From assembly GCA_047974405.1 (NCBI GenBank), contig JBKECI010000063.1:7638-71637 (forward strand): a stretch of DNA of 64,000 nucleotides. Direction: 5' to 3'. Positions within the stretch are counted from its first letter, which is position 1. Every line of letters begins with the position of its first letter. The notes under the pieces were generated by a model. The model saw only the letters and a program-made list of their open reading frames with translations, searched no databases and had not been told where the DNA came from. This DNA is from UPXZ01 sp047974405 (GTDB taxonomy: Bacteria > Bacteroidota > Bacteroidia > Bacteroidales > Paludibacteraceae). Made by a program: the position numbers and the translations under genes. Positions 8,885 to 18,261 of this stretch are shown here, in pieces.

Positions 8885-10903
8885 ATGTTTCGAAAATCTC
8901 TTTTTGCACTGATACCAATACTTTTCTTTTTCGTTTTACAAGTCTATTCACAACCGAAACGGAAAATATATATCACGCTGGACACTTCGGGCAGTATGTA
9001 CGGCGACAAGTATATGATAGGCAACTATACGGCTCAATTTATTTCGTTAATATTACCCGATGATGATATATATATGATAATAAACGGAGTGGTGAAAAAA
9101 ATATCGGGAAATCCCAATTCCTACCGGCAAATCCAAATCAATTATTCCCTTATCCGTTCACAATGGGGTGTTTCACCCCTCGGCACACAAATAGGAGACC
9201 TCATCGCATTTAATAATACCTACAGCCTGAACATAAATTCGGAACAATGGCTTATTATCATTGGCGATGGTAATTGGGAAAGCTATAAATATCCGGCGGT
9301 TTTAAATCGGTTTTCAGAAAATGCAGGGATGCAAAATCTGAATATATTTTTTATTCCTTACGGCAATATAAACGATGGGCACAGCGATTTTATCGATTTT
9401 ATCCGTTTGTTAAAAAGCCCAAAAATACTGAACGAATCGAGGCAATTTCGAAATGTGATGAACAATTGCATCATTCTGTATGCCTATCTGACGGGCAATA
9501 GTGGGCGAGATGTTAAAATAAGCAAAATAAATGATAAGACAGTAAAAATAATTTCGCCGTTTCCTGTCAAAAAATATGTTCTTTTCTATCAAGACGAAAC
9601 CAGCGAACAGCAAATATTGCAGCCAAATTCTGCAAAACAAGACTCAGTCAATTATGCGATAACCCATATCGGTACACCGTCCACAGCTCCTATTTGCTAC
9701 GGTAACAATCGTACAATGCTGAGTGGTACGCTTTGGAGTATTACTGGACCAAAGCCATTAGAGGCAGATATCCCCACCATCATTACCTTTGATAAGCCGG
9801 TGGATATGAAAAAAATAATATTTTTCCCACGTTACGATTTGAACGTAAAGCAGGAGAATATTTATTTGGAGACAAAACCTGTATTGCCTGTCAAAATTGC
9901 GGTGAGCAATGAATCAGACTTTAGAGAAAAATTATCAAAAAATGAATTTATCAAAAACAATATTGATAAAGACTTACAAAAAATGGCATTAGGACAAAGA
10001 GCAATGTCCAATACGAAACCTGAAAATGAAGAGGCTATAATTCTTTCCGAATCAACATTATCGAAAATAGATCTGCAAAAACACAAAAACAACGACTCTG
10101 TGTTGATTTACACTGCAAAAGTAAAACTGAAAGAGAACATTGACACAGCCAAATATCGTTTAGAAATAAAACATAACAAAATGTTGATTCTTAAAAAAAC
10201 GACATGGAAGACAGATAGCAACACCATTACCCTGTCGTTGGAGCAGCGCGCCCAATGGAGCGAAAACCTTATGCCCGATACGTTACACCTAACACTCTCG
10301 CTCTTTCCCCAAAAGCATATTACCAATAATAGTGAAACATTCTCGAAACAAAAATTTGAAATCAGAGCATCCGCTGTTACAAAAAAAAATCATACCCGAC
10401 GAGAATACTTTATGCCAAGACTATTGATTGTTACGATAATTCTACTTATCTATCTGATTGCCATTTCAATAAAAGCTCGATTTAAAAGAGGAGCTGTACT
10501 CGACTACTATTCTCAAAATTGGTCAGACCAAACAATACTAAGAAAAAGAGGATTTTTGTCATGGTTCAACAGATGGTTCAATCCCTTTGGGTCAGAAAAA
10601 CGTGAAGTTATTTTCTACAACGTATCCAAGACAATTACATTCAAATCAAGCCAGACCAAATACAGTATTCGGTTTGATGCGAATGATTTTGACAACGAAA
10701 TAATGAGTTACAAGGAGTATTCTCCTAAAAAATACGGTGGCATAGAATTTGTCGAAAATAGAGAACTCATAATAAAAAACAATAAAAACAAAATCTCTAT
10801 CAAATACGATAGCCTTTCCTCGATAAGAGATGACAGACCTTGGTTTAGAGGATGTACAATAGGCTTATCGCTTTTAATTATCGGGTTACTTATTTTAATC
10901 TAA
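8885..10903 (+). CDS. vWA-domain membrane protein
   Basis: 672 aa from the ATG at 8885; in-frame ATGs at 8786 and 8843 are also possible, but the 8885 start gives a clean signal peptide (FALIPILFFFVLQV). The mature protein opens with a von Willebrand A fold: the MIDAS motif DTSGS comes about 15 residues after the signal peptide, and WLIIIGDGNWE fits a later strand. A transmembrane helix follows at LLIVTIILLIYLIAI, then a Lys/Arg-rich intracellular part and a final hydrophobic helix at the C terminus. I do not recognise the full-length family. The topology suggests a periplasmic vWA domain anchored in the inner membrane. It stands alone between tilS and a glycosidase. Confidence 0.65.
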   Translation: MFRKSLFALIPILFFFVLQVYSQPKRKIYITLDTSGSMYGDKYMIGNYTAQFISLILPDDDIYMIINGVVKKISGNPNSYRQIQINYSLIRSQWGVSPLGTQIGDLIAFNNTYSLNINSEQWLIIIGDGNWESYKYPAVLNRFSENAGMQNLNIFFIPYGNINDGHSDFIDFIRLLKSPKILNESRQFRNVMNNCIILYAYLTGNSGRDVKISKINDKTVKIISPFPVKKYVLFYQDETSEQQILQPNSAKQDSVNYAITHIGTPSTAPICYGNNRTMLSGTLWSITGPKPLEADIPTIITFDKPVDMKKIIFFPRYDLNVKQENIYLETKPVLPVKIAVSNESDFREKLSKNEFIKNNIDKDLQKMALGQRAMSNTKPENEEAIILSESTLSKIDLQKHKNNDSVLIYTAKVKLKENIDTAKYRLEIKHNKMLILKKTTWKTDSNTITLSLEQRAQWSENLMPDTLHLTLSLFPQKHITNNSETFSKQKFEIRASAVTKKNHTRREYFMPRLLIVTIILLIYLIAISIKARFKRGAVLDYYSQNWSDQTILRKRGFLSWFNRWFNPFGSEKREVIFYNVSKTITFKSSQTKYSIRFDANDFDNEIMSYKEYSPKKYGGIEFVENRELIIKNNKNKISIKYDSLSSIRDDRPWFRGCTIGLSLLIIGLLILI

Positions 10904-10992
10904 ACCACATAAAAAAACAGAAGTCCTATACCAATACTATTTTTATACCCCATTTTGACCTATTTTTTAACGTATGTTTTTTTTGCTAATAC

Positions 10993-11000
10993 TACATTTG
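10993..11000 (+). promoter_or_regulatory. Putative -7 box of the first GH2 gene
   Basis: TACATTTG fits TAnnTTTG, 43 nt before the GH2 start. No convincing -33 box is seen. Confidence 0.35.
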
Positions 11001-11043
11001 TAAGTGATTTTATCATTTAAATACAAATTATTACCGGATAGTT

Positions 11044-13548
11044 ATGAAGAAACAAAAACTAACAGGGATGCTTGCTCTGCTTTTTGTAGCCCAAATGTCT
11101 TGGGGACAACTCTCTTTCGGTGTCCCCGAAAAAATAAATAACGATTGGAAATTCATTTTGGAAGATGTGAAAAACGGTCAAGAAACCAAATTGAATGTGC
11201 TAAATTGGCAGTCTGTAGATTTGCCACATGACTGGAGCGTACAGCAAAAATTAGACCCTCAAAACGCAAGCTGTATGGGTTATTTACCGGGAGGTATCGG
11301 ATGGTACAGAAAAAATCTACATATTCCACAAAGCAAGCAAGGAGAAAAAGTGTTTTTGTATTTTGAAGGAGTTTACAATCGGAGCAAGGTTTATCTCAAT
11401 GGTTTTTACTTAGGCACTCGCCCCAATGGATATATGTCGTTCGTGTTGGACGCCACACCCTATATTAAGTTTGGAGCAGACAATGTCCTTGCCGTGCGTG
11501 TAGATCGCAGTCGGGCAGCAGACTCGCGTTGGTATTCCGGTTCGGGAATTTACCGTGATGTATGGCTCGTATATTCCAACCAAGTACACATAGCCCCATG
11601 GGGAATATATGCAGTCCCCGAAATAAAAAATGGAATAGGAAAACTGAAAATAGAGGTTGAGATTGAAAACCAGAGCGATAAAAACGAAAATCTTATCGTT
11701 CAAAATACTCTTTTTGACCCTTCGGGAAATATTGTCTCTCAAAATGAAGAAGAGATTTCGGTAAAAGCAAATCGTAACGGAACACTAAATACCGAATTGA
11801 CAATAAATACCCCTCAACTTTGGAGTTTGGAAACCCCCTCTCTCTATCAATTACAAACAACAGTTAAAAAAGAAGGAAAACAGATAGAACAATCCCAACT
11901 ACGTACCGGTTTCAGAACATTTGCTTTCGATCCCGACAAAGGTTTTGCACTCAACGGAAAAAATATGAAAATAAAAGGAGTATGTTTGCACCATGATGCA
12001 GGAGTACTTGGTGCGGCTTTTTATCCAAATGTTTGGAAAAGGAGGCTGAAAACGTTGAAAGAGATAGGTGTAAATGCCATACGTACCAGCCACAATCCTC
12101 AATCACCCGAATTTTACGACTTGTGCGACGAACTCGGTTTGCTCGTACTCAACGAGGGCTATGACGAATGGGAATTTCCTAAAAGAAAATGGTTGAAAGG
12201 CTGGAATGTAGGAACACCCGGATTTGAAGGTACTTATGATATTTTCAAAGAATGGGGAATAAAAGATATGGAAGACTTGGCACGTCGCGACCGCAACCAT
12301 GTTTCGGTCTTTGCATGGAGTATAGGCAACGAAGTAGATTATCCCAACGACCCTTATTCCCATCCTATACTCAACGGAGGAGCCGGAGGTTTTACGCAAC
12401 CAATCTTTGGAGGCTACAAAGAAGACTCCCCTGATGCTATGCGATTGGGTGTTATTGCCCAAACGTTGGTCAATGCAGTCAAAAAGCACGATAACTCCCG
12501 TCCGATAACTGCAGGGTTGGCAGGAGTAGCTATGTCTAATCAAACAGGTTATCCGTTTGCTTTAGATATTGCCGGATACAACTACACCGAAAACAAGTAC
12601 GACGAAGATCATAAAAAATATCCCGAACGTATTATCTTCGGGAGCGAAAACCGGCACGAACTCGGAGCGTGGAAACCGGTAAGAGACAAAGAATTTATTT
12701 TTGGACAATTTTTATGGACAGGAATCGATTACTTGGGAGAATCCGGAAAATGGCCTTCGCGCGGATTCTATTCCGGATTGATAGATTTTGGAGGATTTAT
12801 CAAACCCCGCGGATTTTTTCGCCAGTCGTTATGGGCAGAAAAACCGATGATTTTTGCAGGAACATATATCTCTCCGTTGAAAGGGGGTAAAAATCAAATG
12901 AACGATGTTTGGTCTCAATTGGATGCCGAAAACAACAAAAAGCACAAAGAAATAACTCCCTCTATGGATGCCTTTCCTGTTTGGAACTATTCGAAAGGAG
13001 ACTTGATAAGAGTAGTATGCTATACCAATGCAGCCAAAGCAAAATTGTTGCTCAATGGGAAACAGCAAGGCGATATACAAAATAAAAACGATGAGAATGG
13101 AATTATATATTGGGATATACCATATAAGCCTGGTAAATTGGAGGCGATAGGAGTGGATAACAACCACAAAGAGGTGAGTCGAACTGTGGTTGAAACATCA
13201 AACGCTCCCTATGCAATGGAGGTAATATACCGTGACAAAACCATTAAAAAAGGCGAAGTAGCCCAAGTAGCCATACAAGTGGTGGACAAAAAGGGAGTTC
13301 CAGTAATGCTTTCTAACGATGAAATCACCTGTAGAGTAATAGGAGGCGGAAAACTACTCGGTTTGGAATCGAGCAATAACGAAGATATGACAGACTATAC
13401 CGACAATACCCAACAAGCTTATCACGGACGGATGATTGCTTACATCAAAGCTACCGAAAATTCTGGTACGATAAACATACAATTTACATCATCCAATATA
13501 AAAACAAATGAAGTAAACTTAATCATTCAACCTTCACAAGTAAAATAA
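11044..13548 (+). CDS. Exported glycoside hydrolase family 2 (beta-galactosidase-like)
   Basis: 834 aa with a signal peptide (residues 1-21, cut after MSWG). Domain order: GH2 sugar-binding domain (DLPHDWS, GGIGWYRK, FEGVYNRSKVYLNG), an immunoglobulin-like domain, the TIM barrel (VCLHHD, NAIRTSHNP), and C-terminal beta domains of the DUF4982 kind. Glu430 in SIGNEVD is the expected acid/base and Glu535 in IFGSENRHE the expected nucleophile. Likely role: removal of terminal beta-linked galactose or a related sugar in the periplasm. No SusC/SusD pair or sensor lies nearby, so it is not part of a classical polysaccharide locus. A related enzyme is encoded at 33986-36424. Confidence 0.88.
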   Translation: MKKQKLTGMLALLFVAQMSWGQLSFGVPEKINNDWKFILEDVKNGQETKLNVLNWQSVDLPHDWSVQQKLDPQNASCMGYLPGGIGWYRKNLHIPQSKQGEKVFLYFEGVYNRSKVYLNGFYLGTRPNGYMSFVLDATPYIKFGADNVLAVRVDRSRAADSRWYSGSGIYRDVWLVYSNQVHIAPWGIYAVPEIKNGIGKLKIEVEIENQSDKNENLIVQNTLFDPSGNIVSQNEEEISVKANRNGTLNTELTINTPQLWSLETPSLYQLQTTVKKEGKQIEQSQLRTGFRTFAFDPDKGFALNGKNMKIKGVCLHHDAGVLGAAFYPNVWKRRLKTLKEIGVNAIRTSHNPQSPEFYDLCDELGLLVLNEGYDEWEFPKRKWLKGWNVGTPGFEGTYDIFKEWGIKDMEDLARRDRNHVSVFAWSIGNEVDYPNDPYSHPILNGGAGGFTQPIFGGYKEDSPDAMRLGVIAQTLVNAVKKHDNSRPITAGLAGVAMSNQTGYPFALDIAGYNYTENKYDEDHKKYPERIIFGSENRHELGAWKPVRDKEFIFGQFLWTGIDYLGESGKWPSRGFYSGLIDFGGFIKPRGFFRQSLWAEKPMIFAGTYISPLKGGKNQMNDVWSQLDAENNKKHKEITPSMDAFPVWNYSKGDLIRVVCYTNAAKAKLLLNGKQQGDIQNKNDENGIIYWDIPYKPGKLEAIGVDNNHKEVSRTVVETSNAPYAMEVIYRDKTIKKGEVAQVAIQVVDKKGVPVMLSNDEITCRVIGGGKLLGLESSNNEDMTDYTDNTQQAYHGRMIAYIKATENSGTINIQFTSSNIKTNEVNLIIQPSQVK

Positions 13549-13576
13549 TTTGCTTATTTACAGCCAAAAGCAGCCT

Positions 13577-13623
13577 GTTTGTTTGATAAAGTTGCTGAAT
13601 ATCAATGACTTTATCGGGCAAAC
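13577..13623. other. Long stem-loop downstream of GH2, upstream of recQ
   Basis: The 16-nt arm at 13577-13592 pairs along its whole length with 13608-13623 (13 Watson-Crick and 3 G-U pairs on the plus-strand RNA), with a 15-nt loop. No T-run follows, so it is either a terminator of weak type or an mRNA 3' end stabiliser for the GH2 gene. Confidence 0.45.
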
Positions 13624-13735
13624 AAAATTCAAAAAATATACCGGATACAAAGATACGGCATAAATTATATTTCTATTGATATTCGGTTGTTTATAATTCT
13701 ACAGTCAAATCCGAAACATTCCTCCCAAAAATGGG

Positions 13736-13743
13736 TATCTTTG
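13736..13743 (+). promoter_or_regulatory. Putative -7 box of recQ
   Basis: TATCTTTG is a perfect TAnnTTTG match that ends 8 nt before the ATG at 13752, which would give a very short leader. No -33 match. Its position inside the 5' end of the longer ORF argues for the later start codon. Confidence 0.4.
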
Positions 13744-13751
13744 CGTGCAAG

Positions 13752-15653
13752 ATGCAAAAATATCTTTCCATACTAAAACAATACTGGGGCTACGACGAGT
13801 TTCGCCCGCTACAGCAGGAAATCATCGAAAGTATAGCCAAAGGCAATGACACACTGGGATTGATGCCTACCGGAGGAGGCAAATCACTCACTTTTCAGGT
13901 ACCCTCGATGATACTGGAAGGCATTTGCATAGTAGTAACTCCACTGATTGCTTTGATGAAAGACCAAGTGGAAAATCTGAAAAAAAGAGGTATTCGAGCA
14001 GCCGCCATTTTTTCGGGGATGTCCTATGCCGAAATTGATATAACGCTTGACAACGCCATTTTTGGAGGGTATAAATTCTTGTATGTTTCTCCCGAAAGGC
14101 TTGGTACAGAAATTTTTATCAACAAGATAAAACAAATGCAAGTCTGCCTGCTTGCCGTGGACGAGGCACATTGCATTTCGCAATGGGGATACGATTTCCG
14201 CCCCTCTTATTTGAAAATTGCCGAAATCAGAGATTTTCTTCCTCAAGTTCCAATATTGGCATTGACCGCTACCGCCACCCCCGAAGTGGTAGATGATATA
14301 CAAACCCAATTGCATTTTTCTCGAAAAAATGTTTTTAGAAAAAGTTTCTTACGAAAAAATCTGGCTTACATTGTAAGAAACACTGAAAAAAAAGAGGAAA
14401 CTCTTTTGAAAATATTAAAAAGCGTATCCGGTACTTCGGTAGTGTATGTCCGTAGCAGAAAAAAAACCAAAGAGACAGCCGATTTTTTGAAAGACAATCA
14501 AATTTCTGCCGAGTACTTTCACGCAGGATTAAGTAGTGCGGTCAAAGACGAGCGGCAAAGCCGTTGGAAAACAGGAGAAACCCGAGTCATTGTTTGCACA
14601 AACGCTTTTGGTATGGGTATTGACAAACCCAATGTTCGTTCCGTTATCCATATAGACCTGCCCGATACGTTGGAAGCCTATTTTCAAGAAGCCGGAAGAG
14701 CAGGACGGGATGAGAAAAAAGCATTTTCGGTGTTATTATTTAATCCGAGCGACGAAACCAAATTAAAAAAACGGATAGCAGATATGTTTCCACCAAAAGA
14801 AACGGTAAAGGAGATATACGATGCGCTGGGCAACTATTTTACATTAGCGATAGGAGTAGGCGAATTTGCTACTTTCTCTTTTGATTTGATAGACTTTTGC
14901 GGAAAGTTTCATTTCGCACATTTAATAGCCTACAACAGCATAAAAATACTCCAACAAGCCGGATATGTCGAACTCGCTGATGAAGATGAAAGTGTCTCGC
15001 TGCTGCAATTTATCTCAACCAAAGAGAGCTTGTATAAAATAAAAATCTCACCAGAACAAGAGCAACTGATACACGTATTGTTACGATCGTACACCGGACT
15101 TTTTACCGACCTGCACGGCATACACGAGAATACGGTAGCCAACCGGTTAAATTGGTCAAATGAAAAAGTGTACAACGGATTGATAGGATTGTCAAACGAA
15201 CGTATAATCAAATATATACCCCGAAAAAAAACGGCTTTTATTACCTTTACCAAAGAGCGGACGGATGTGTTGCACCTCAATATCACCAAAGAGGCTTACG
15301 ACAAAAGAAAAGAGAAATATGTCAAAAGAATAAGTAGTGTGTTGAACTACGCAAACGAAGAAAATATTTGCCGGAGCAGAATATTGCTCCGCTACTTTGG
15401 AGAAACAGAAACTACAAATTGCGGAGTGTGCGACATTTGTCTGAAAAAAAAGGAGGAGTTTCTAAAAGAAGATGAATACCAAAACATTAGATTAAAAATA
15501 ATCTTATTATTAGAAATAAATCCGGCAAGTTTGCAAGAAATTGTCCATAGCGTTGCGGCAAAAGAACAACAATTAATAAAAGTAATCCGCTTAATGCAAG
15601 ATAGCAACGAAATTTATCTTGACAATTATTTGAAATATACCTTAAAAAAATAA
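13752..15653 (+). CDS. recQ: RecQ-family ATP-dependent DNA helicase
   Basis: 633 aa from the ATG at 13752 (an ATG at 13731 would add 7 residues). Seen: an N-terminal Q-type motif near YDEFRPLQQEII, Walker A PTGGGKS, the DEAH box VDEAHCISQWGYDFRP, motif VI AGRAGRD, the RQC zinc site with Cys residues in the segment ending NCGVCDIC, and a winged-helix part. There is no HRDC domain, so this is a shorter RecQ type. It is a 3'-5' helicase of recombination and fork repair. The agmatine deiminase gene follows 61 bp downstream. Confidence 0.92.
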   Translation: MQKYLSILKQYWGYDEFRPLQQEIIESIAKGNDTLGLMPTGGGKSLTFQVPSMILEGICIVVTPLIALMKDQVENLKKRGIRAAAIFSGMSYAEIDITLDNAIFGGYKFLYVSPERLGTEIFINKIKQMQVCLLAVDEAHCISQWGYDFRPSYLKIAEIRDFLPQVPILALTATATPEVVDDIQTQLHFSRKNVFRKSFLRKNLAYIVRNTEKKEETLLKILKSVSGTSVVYVRSRKKTKETADFLKDNQISAEYFHAGLSSAVKDERQSRWKTGETRVIVCTNAFGMGIDKPNVRSVIHIDLPDTLEAYFQEAGRAGRDEKKAFSVLLFNPSDETKLKKRIADMFPPKETVKEIYDALGNYFTLAIGVGEFATFSFDLIDFCGKFHFAHLIAYNSIKILQQAGYVELADEDESVSLLQFISTKESLYKIKISPEQEQLIHVLLRSYTGLFTDLHGIHENTVANRLNWSNEKVYNGLIGLSNERIIKYIPRKKTAFITFTKERTDVLHLNITKEAYDKRKEKYVKRISSVLNYANEENICRSRILLRYFGETETTNCGVCDICLKKKEEFLKEDEYQNIRLKIILLLEINPASLQEIVHSVAAKEQQLIKVIRLMQDSNEIYLDNYLKYTLKK

Positions 15654-15659
15654 ATACTG

Positions 15660-15667
15660 TAACTTTG
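15660..15667 (+). promoter_or_regulatory. Putative -7 box of the agmatine deiminase gene
   Basis: TAACTTTG fits TAnnTTTG, 47 nt before the start codon. No clear -33 box. Confidence 0.35.
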
Positions 15668-15714
15668 TCTCCGCTACAACCATCAGAATAGGAGGATTAA
15701 CAAAAACATCAAAG

Positions 15715-16752
15715 ATGCAAAATAACAAACTTCGCCTGCCTGCCGAATGGGAACCGCAGGCGTTTGTACAACTCACTTTTCCGCACAAAAATACCGATTG
15801 GAACTATATGCTGGACGAAGTTTCCGATTGTTTTGTAAACATTGCCGCAGAAATAGTAAAACGCGAAAATCTGTTGGTAGTCTGTGCCGATATTGACTGT
15901 ATAAAACAACATTTGAAACACCTTGACCAAACCAAAATCAACTATGTGCAAATAGCGTCAAACGATACTTGGGCTAGAGACCACGGAGGGATTACGGTAC
16001 TGAAAGAAGGGAAACCGACAGTACTCGATTTTACCTTTAACGGCTGGGGAATGAAATTTTCGTCAGACTTGGATAATCAAATAACCCGAAACCTATTTTC
16101 AAAAAACATCTTCGCCCAACATGTCCAGTACAAAAGCCGATTGAAATTTGTATTGGAAGGAGGAAGTATCGAGAGCAACGGCAATGGCATTATCATTACA
16201 ACCTCTCAATGCCTGTTGTCTGCAAACAGAAACAATCTTTCGAAAAAAGAAACAGAAAACAAACTGAAGAAATATTTTGGGGCAGAGCAGGTGTTGTGGC
16301 TCAACCATGGATATTTGGAAGGGGACGATACCGACAGCCATATAGATACACTTGTAAGGTTTTGCGATGAAAACACGGTAGCTTATGTAACTTGCAACGA
16401 TACAACCGATAAACACTATAACGAATTGAAGAAAATGGAACAAGAGTTACTGCATCTCCCATTTACCGAAACAGGCAATATAAATTTTGTTCCGCTCCCT
16501 ATGGCAGACGCAGTGTATGACGATGATGGCAACCGATTGCCGGCAACTTATGCCAATTTTTTGATAATAAATAATGCGGTATTGATGCCTTTCTATCAAT
16601 CGCCAAAAGACAAAAAAGCTCAAAATCAGCTGCAAAAAGCATTTCCCGACAGAGAAATAGTAGGAATAAATTGCCTGCCACTGATACAGCAGCATGGCTC
16701 GTTGCACTGCGTAACTATGCAATATCCTGCAGCAGTTTTACAACACTTATAG
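15715..16752 (+). CDS. aguA: Agmatine deiminase family protein
   Basis: 345 aa, standard length for bacterial-type agmatine deiminase / peptidyl-arginine deiminase. Seen: LPAEWEPQAFVQLTFPH at the N terminus, NDTWARDHGGI, VLEGGSIESNG, HGYLEGDDTDSHIDT, and the C-terminal catalytic Cys in GSLHCVTMQYP. These match the guanidino-group modifying fold. AguA converts agmatine to N-carbamoylputrescine in polyamine synthesis. In Bacteroidota the next enzyme (AguB, a nitrilase-family amidase) is often adjacent; it is not here, and the amidase at 60436 is of another type. Confidence 0.88.
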   Translation: MQNNKLRLPAEWEPQAFVQLTFPHKNTDWNYMLDEVSDCFVNIAAEIVKRENLLVVCADIDCIKQHLKHLDQTKINYVQIASNDTWARDHGGITVLKEGKPTVLDFTFNGWGMKFSSDLDNQITRNLFSKNIFAQHVQYKSRLKFVLEGGSIESNGNGIIITTSQCLLSANRNNLSKKETENKLKKYFGAEQVLWLNHGYLEGDDTDSHIDTLVRFCDENTVAYVTCNDTTDKHYNELKKMEQELLHLPFTETGNINFVPLPMADAVYDDDGNRLPATYANFLIINNAVLMPFYQSPKDKKAQNQLQKAFPDREIVGINCLPLIQQHGSLHCVTMQYPAAVLQHL

Positions 16753-16866
16753 ACAATACGGATGGCACGCAAAATTTGTACCCTCTTTCTTATTTCTCCC
16801 AAAAGAATTGAGTGATAGAGCCTTATTGTACAATAAATCTGCGTTGTTATATGGCGTAACCCATTT

Positions 16867-17337
16867 TTAGATGCGGAGAGATAATTGTCGCATCTGCTCA
16901 AATGTTGGTATCTTGTCCAGAAAGTCGTACCGTCCGTCATTACCATTTACCTTACAGCAATAATGCTCCCGCCCGTTGCTTATAATGAAAAAATCAACCC
17001 TGAGTTTTGTATTATATACGGCAACTTGATCAAACACATCTTGAGTCAATTTTACATTAGGCGACTTGAATTCCAATATTATTTCGGGCTCTGCCCAAGT
17101 GTTGTAAAAAACGGCATCACAACGTTTTTTCATCCCGTTGAGCAAAAGCTGTTTTTCTATAGCCAACAGTTCAGCAGGAAACCCCCTGTCTTCGACAAAA
17201 AAATGTAGAAAATTCTGCCGTACCCATTCTTCGGGGGTAAGCTTTACATATTTTTTGCGGAATATATCTAAAATTAAATATTTTTTACCCTCTTGTTCTA
17301 TCCGAAACTGATATGTTGGTAAGTTGAGTTGAAACAT
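16867..17337 (-). CDS. Orphan HsdR_N-type (PD-(D/E)XK) protein
   Basis: 156 aa. It resembles the N-terminal nuclease domain of type I restriction HsdR subunits: Asp in KRCDAVFY, then ILEFKSP, giving the D...E-x-K core, followed by QVAVYNTKLRVDFFIISNG. The helicase part of HsdR is absent, and no hsdM or hsdS is present, so it is not a restriction system. Short stand-alone proteins of this kind occur in Bacteroidota; their function is unknown to me. It is divergent from amn, with 112 bp between them that hold a direct repeat. Confidence 0.75.
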   Translation of the reverse strand: MFQLNLPTYQFRIEQEGKKYLILDIFRKKYVKLTPEEWVRQNFLHFFVEDRGFPAELLAIEKQLLLNGMKKRCDAVFYNTWAEPEIILEFKSPNVKLTQDVFDQVAVYNTKLRVDFFIISNGREHYCCKVNGNDGRYDFLDKIPTFEQMRQLSLRI

Positions 17338-17357
17338 TTTTTGTATTTTTGTATCTT

Positions 17358-17397
17358 AAATATCCGTATAAATTACATTTTTTTAAAATATCCGTAT
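17358..17397. repeat. 12-bp direct repeat in a divergent promoter region
   Basis: AAATATCCGTAT occurs at 17358-17369 and again at 17386-17397, perfect copies 28 bp apart, in the 112-bp gap between the divergent HsdR_N-like gene and amn. This could be a paired operator. No promoter box of the TAnnTTTG type is obvious here. Confidence 0.5.
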
Positions 17398-17449
17398 CGC
17401 AAAACATAGCAAACCAACCGAATATTTTATAAGCAAAAATAATAAATAT

Positions 17450-18223
17450 ATGAAGACAAAAGAAGAAATTGTACACGATTGGTTGCCAAGATATACCAAA
17501 CGCCCCATTAAAGAGTTTACAAAGCACATATTACTGACCAATTTTTCAAACTATGTAGAGATGTTTGCCGAGTGGTTTGCCGTGCCTGTATTGGGGAGAG
17601 ACGGTAATATGATAAATGCCTCGGCAAACGGAATAACAATTATCAACTTTGGGATGGGAAGTCCCAACGCAGCAATTATTATGGATATTTTATCTGCCAT
17701 TTCGCCTCGCGCAGTACTCTTCCTCGGAAAATGCGGCGGGCTTCGCGACAAAAACAAAATAGGAGATTACATTTTGCCCAGTGCGGCCATAAGGGGCGAA
17801 GGAACTTCCAACGACTATTTCCCACCGGAAATTCCGGCTTTGCCCGCTTTTAATCTTCAGCGTTCGGTCTCGTCCAATATTCGTGACTTTGGCAAAGACT
17901 ACTGGACAGGAACCGTTTATACAACCAATAGGCGAGTTTGGGAACATGATGAAAAATTTAAGGAATACTTGAGAGGTACGCGAGCTATGGCTATCGATAT
18001 GGAAACAGCTACACTCTTTTCTGCCGGTTTCTATAACGGAATATCTACCGGAGCATTATTGCTGATTTCCGATATGCCACTCCAAGAAGATGGGATAAAA
18101 ACAAGCGAAAGCGACAAAAAAGTAACAGCCAACTTTGTGGAAGAACATCTGAATATCGGAGTAAAATCATTGTCATCATTGATAAATAACAGTCGTACAA
18201 TCAAGCATCTTAGATTTGAATAA
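17450..18223 (+). CDS. amn: AMP nucleosidase
   Basis: 257 aa, the short Bacteroidota form of AMP nucleosidase without the extra N-terminal domain of E. coli Amn. Seen: NUP-family elements GMGSPNA, LFLGKCGGLRD, GEGTSNDYFP and the substrate-binding motif AIDMETATLF. The enzyme splits AMP into adenine and ribose-5-phosphate. holA follows 38 bp downstream and is likely on the same transcript. Confidence 0.87.
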   Translation: MKTKEEIVHDWLPRYTKRPIKEFTKHILLTNFSNYVEMFAEWFAVPVLGRDGNMINASANGITIINFGMGSPNAAIIMDILSAISPRAVLFLGKCGGLRDKNKIGDYILPSAAIRGEGTSNDYFPPEIPALPAFNLQRSVSSNIRDFGKDYWTGTVYTTNRRVWEHDEKFKEYLRGTRAMAIDMETATLFSAGFYNGISTGALLLISDMPLQEDGIKTSESDKKVTANFVEEHLNIGVKSLSSLINNSRTIKHLRFE

Positions 18224-18261
18224 CAAGAGTAGGCAGATAAAAATAAAAACAGGAAAGGGTA

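Noticed and set aside
15715..16752. Polyamine gene cluster with aguB
   Set aside because: No N-carbamoylputrescine amidase is next to it; the amidase at 60436 has omega-amidase features and is far away.
16867..17337. Type I restriction-modification system
   Set aside because: Only the HsdR N-terminal-like domain is present; no helicase part, methylase or specificity subunit is in the window.
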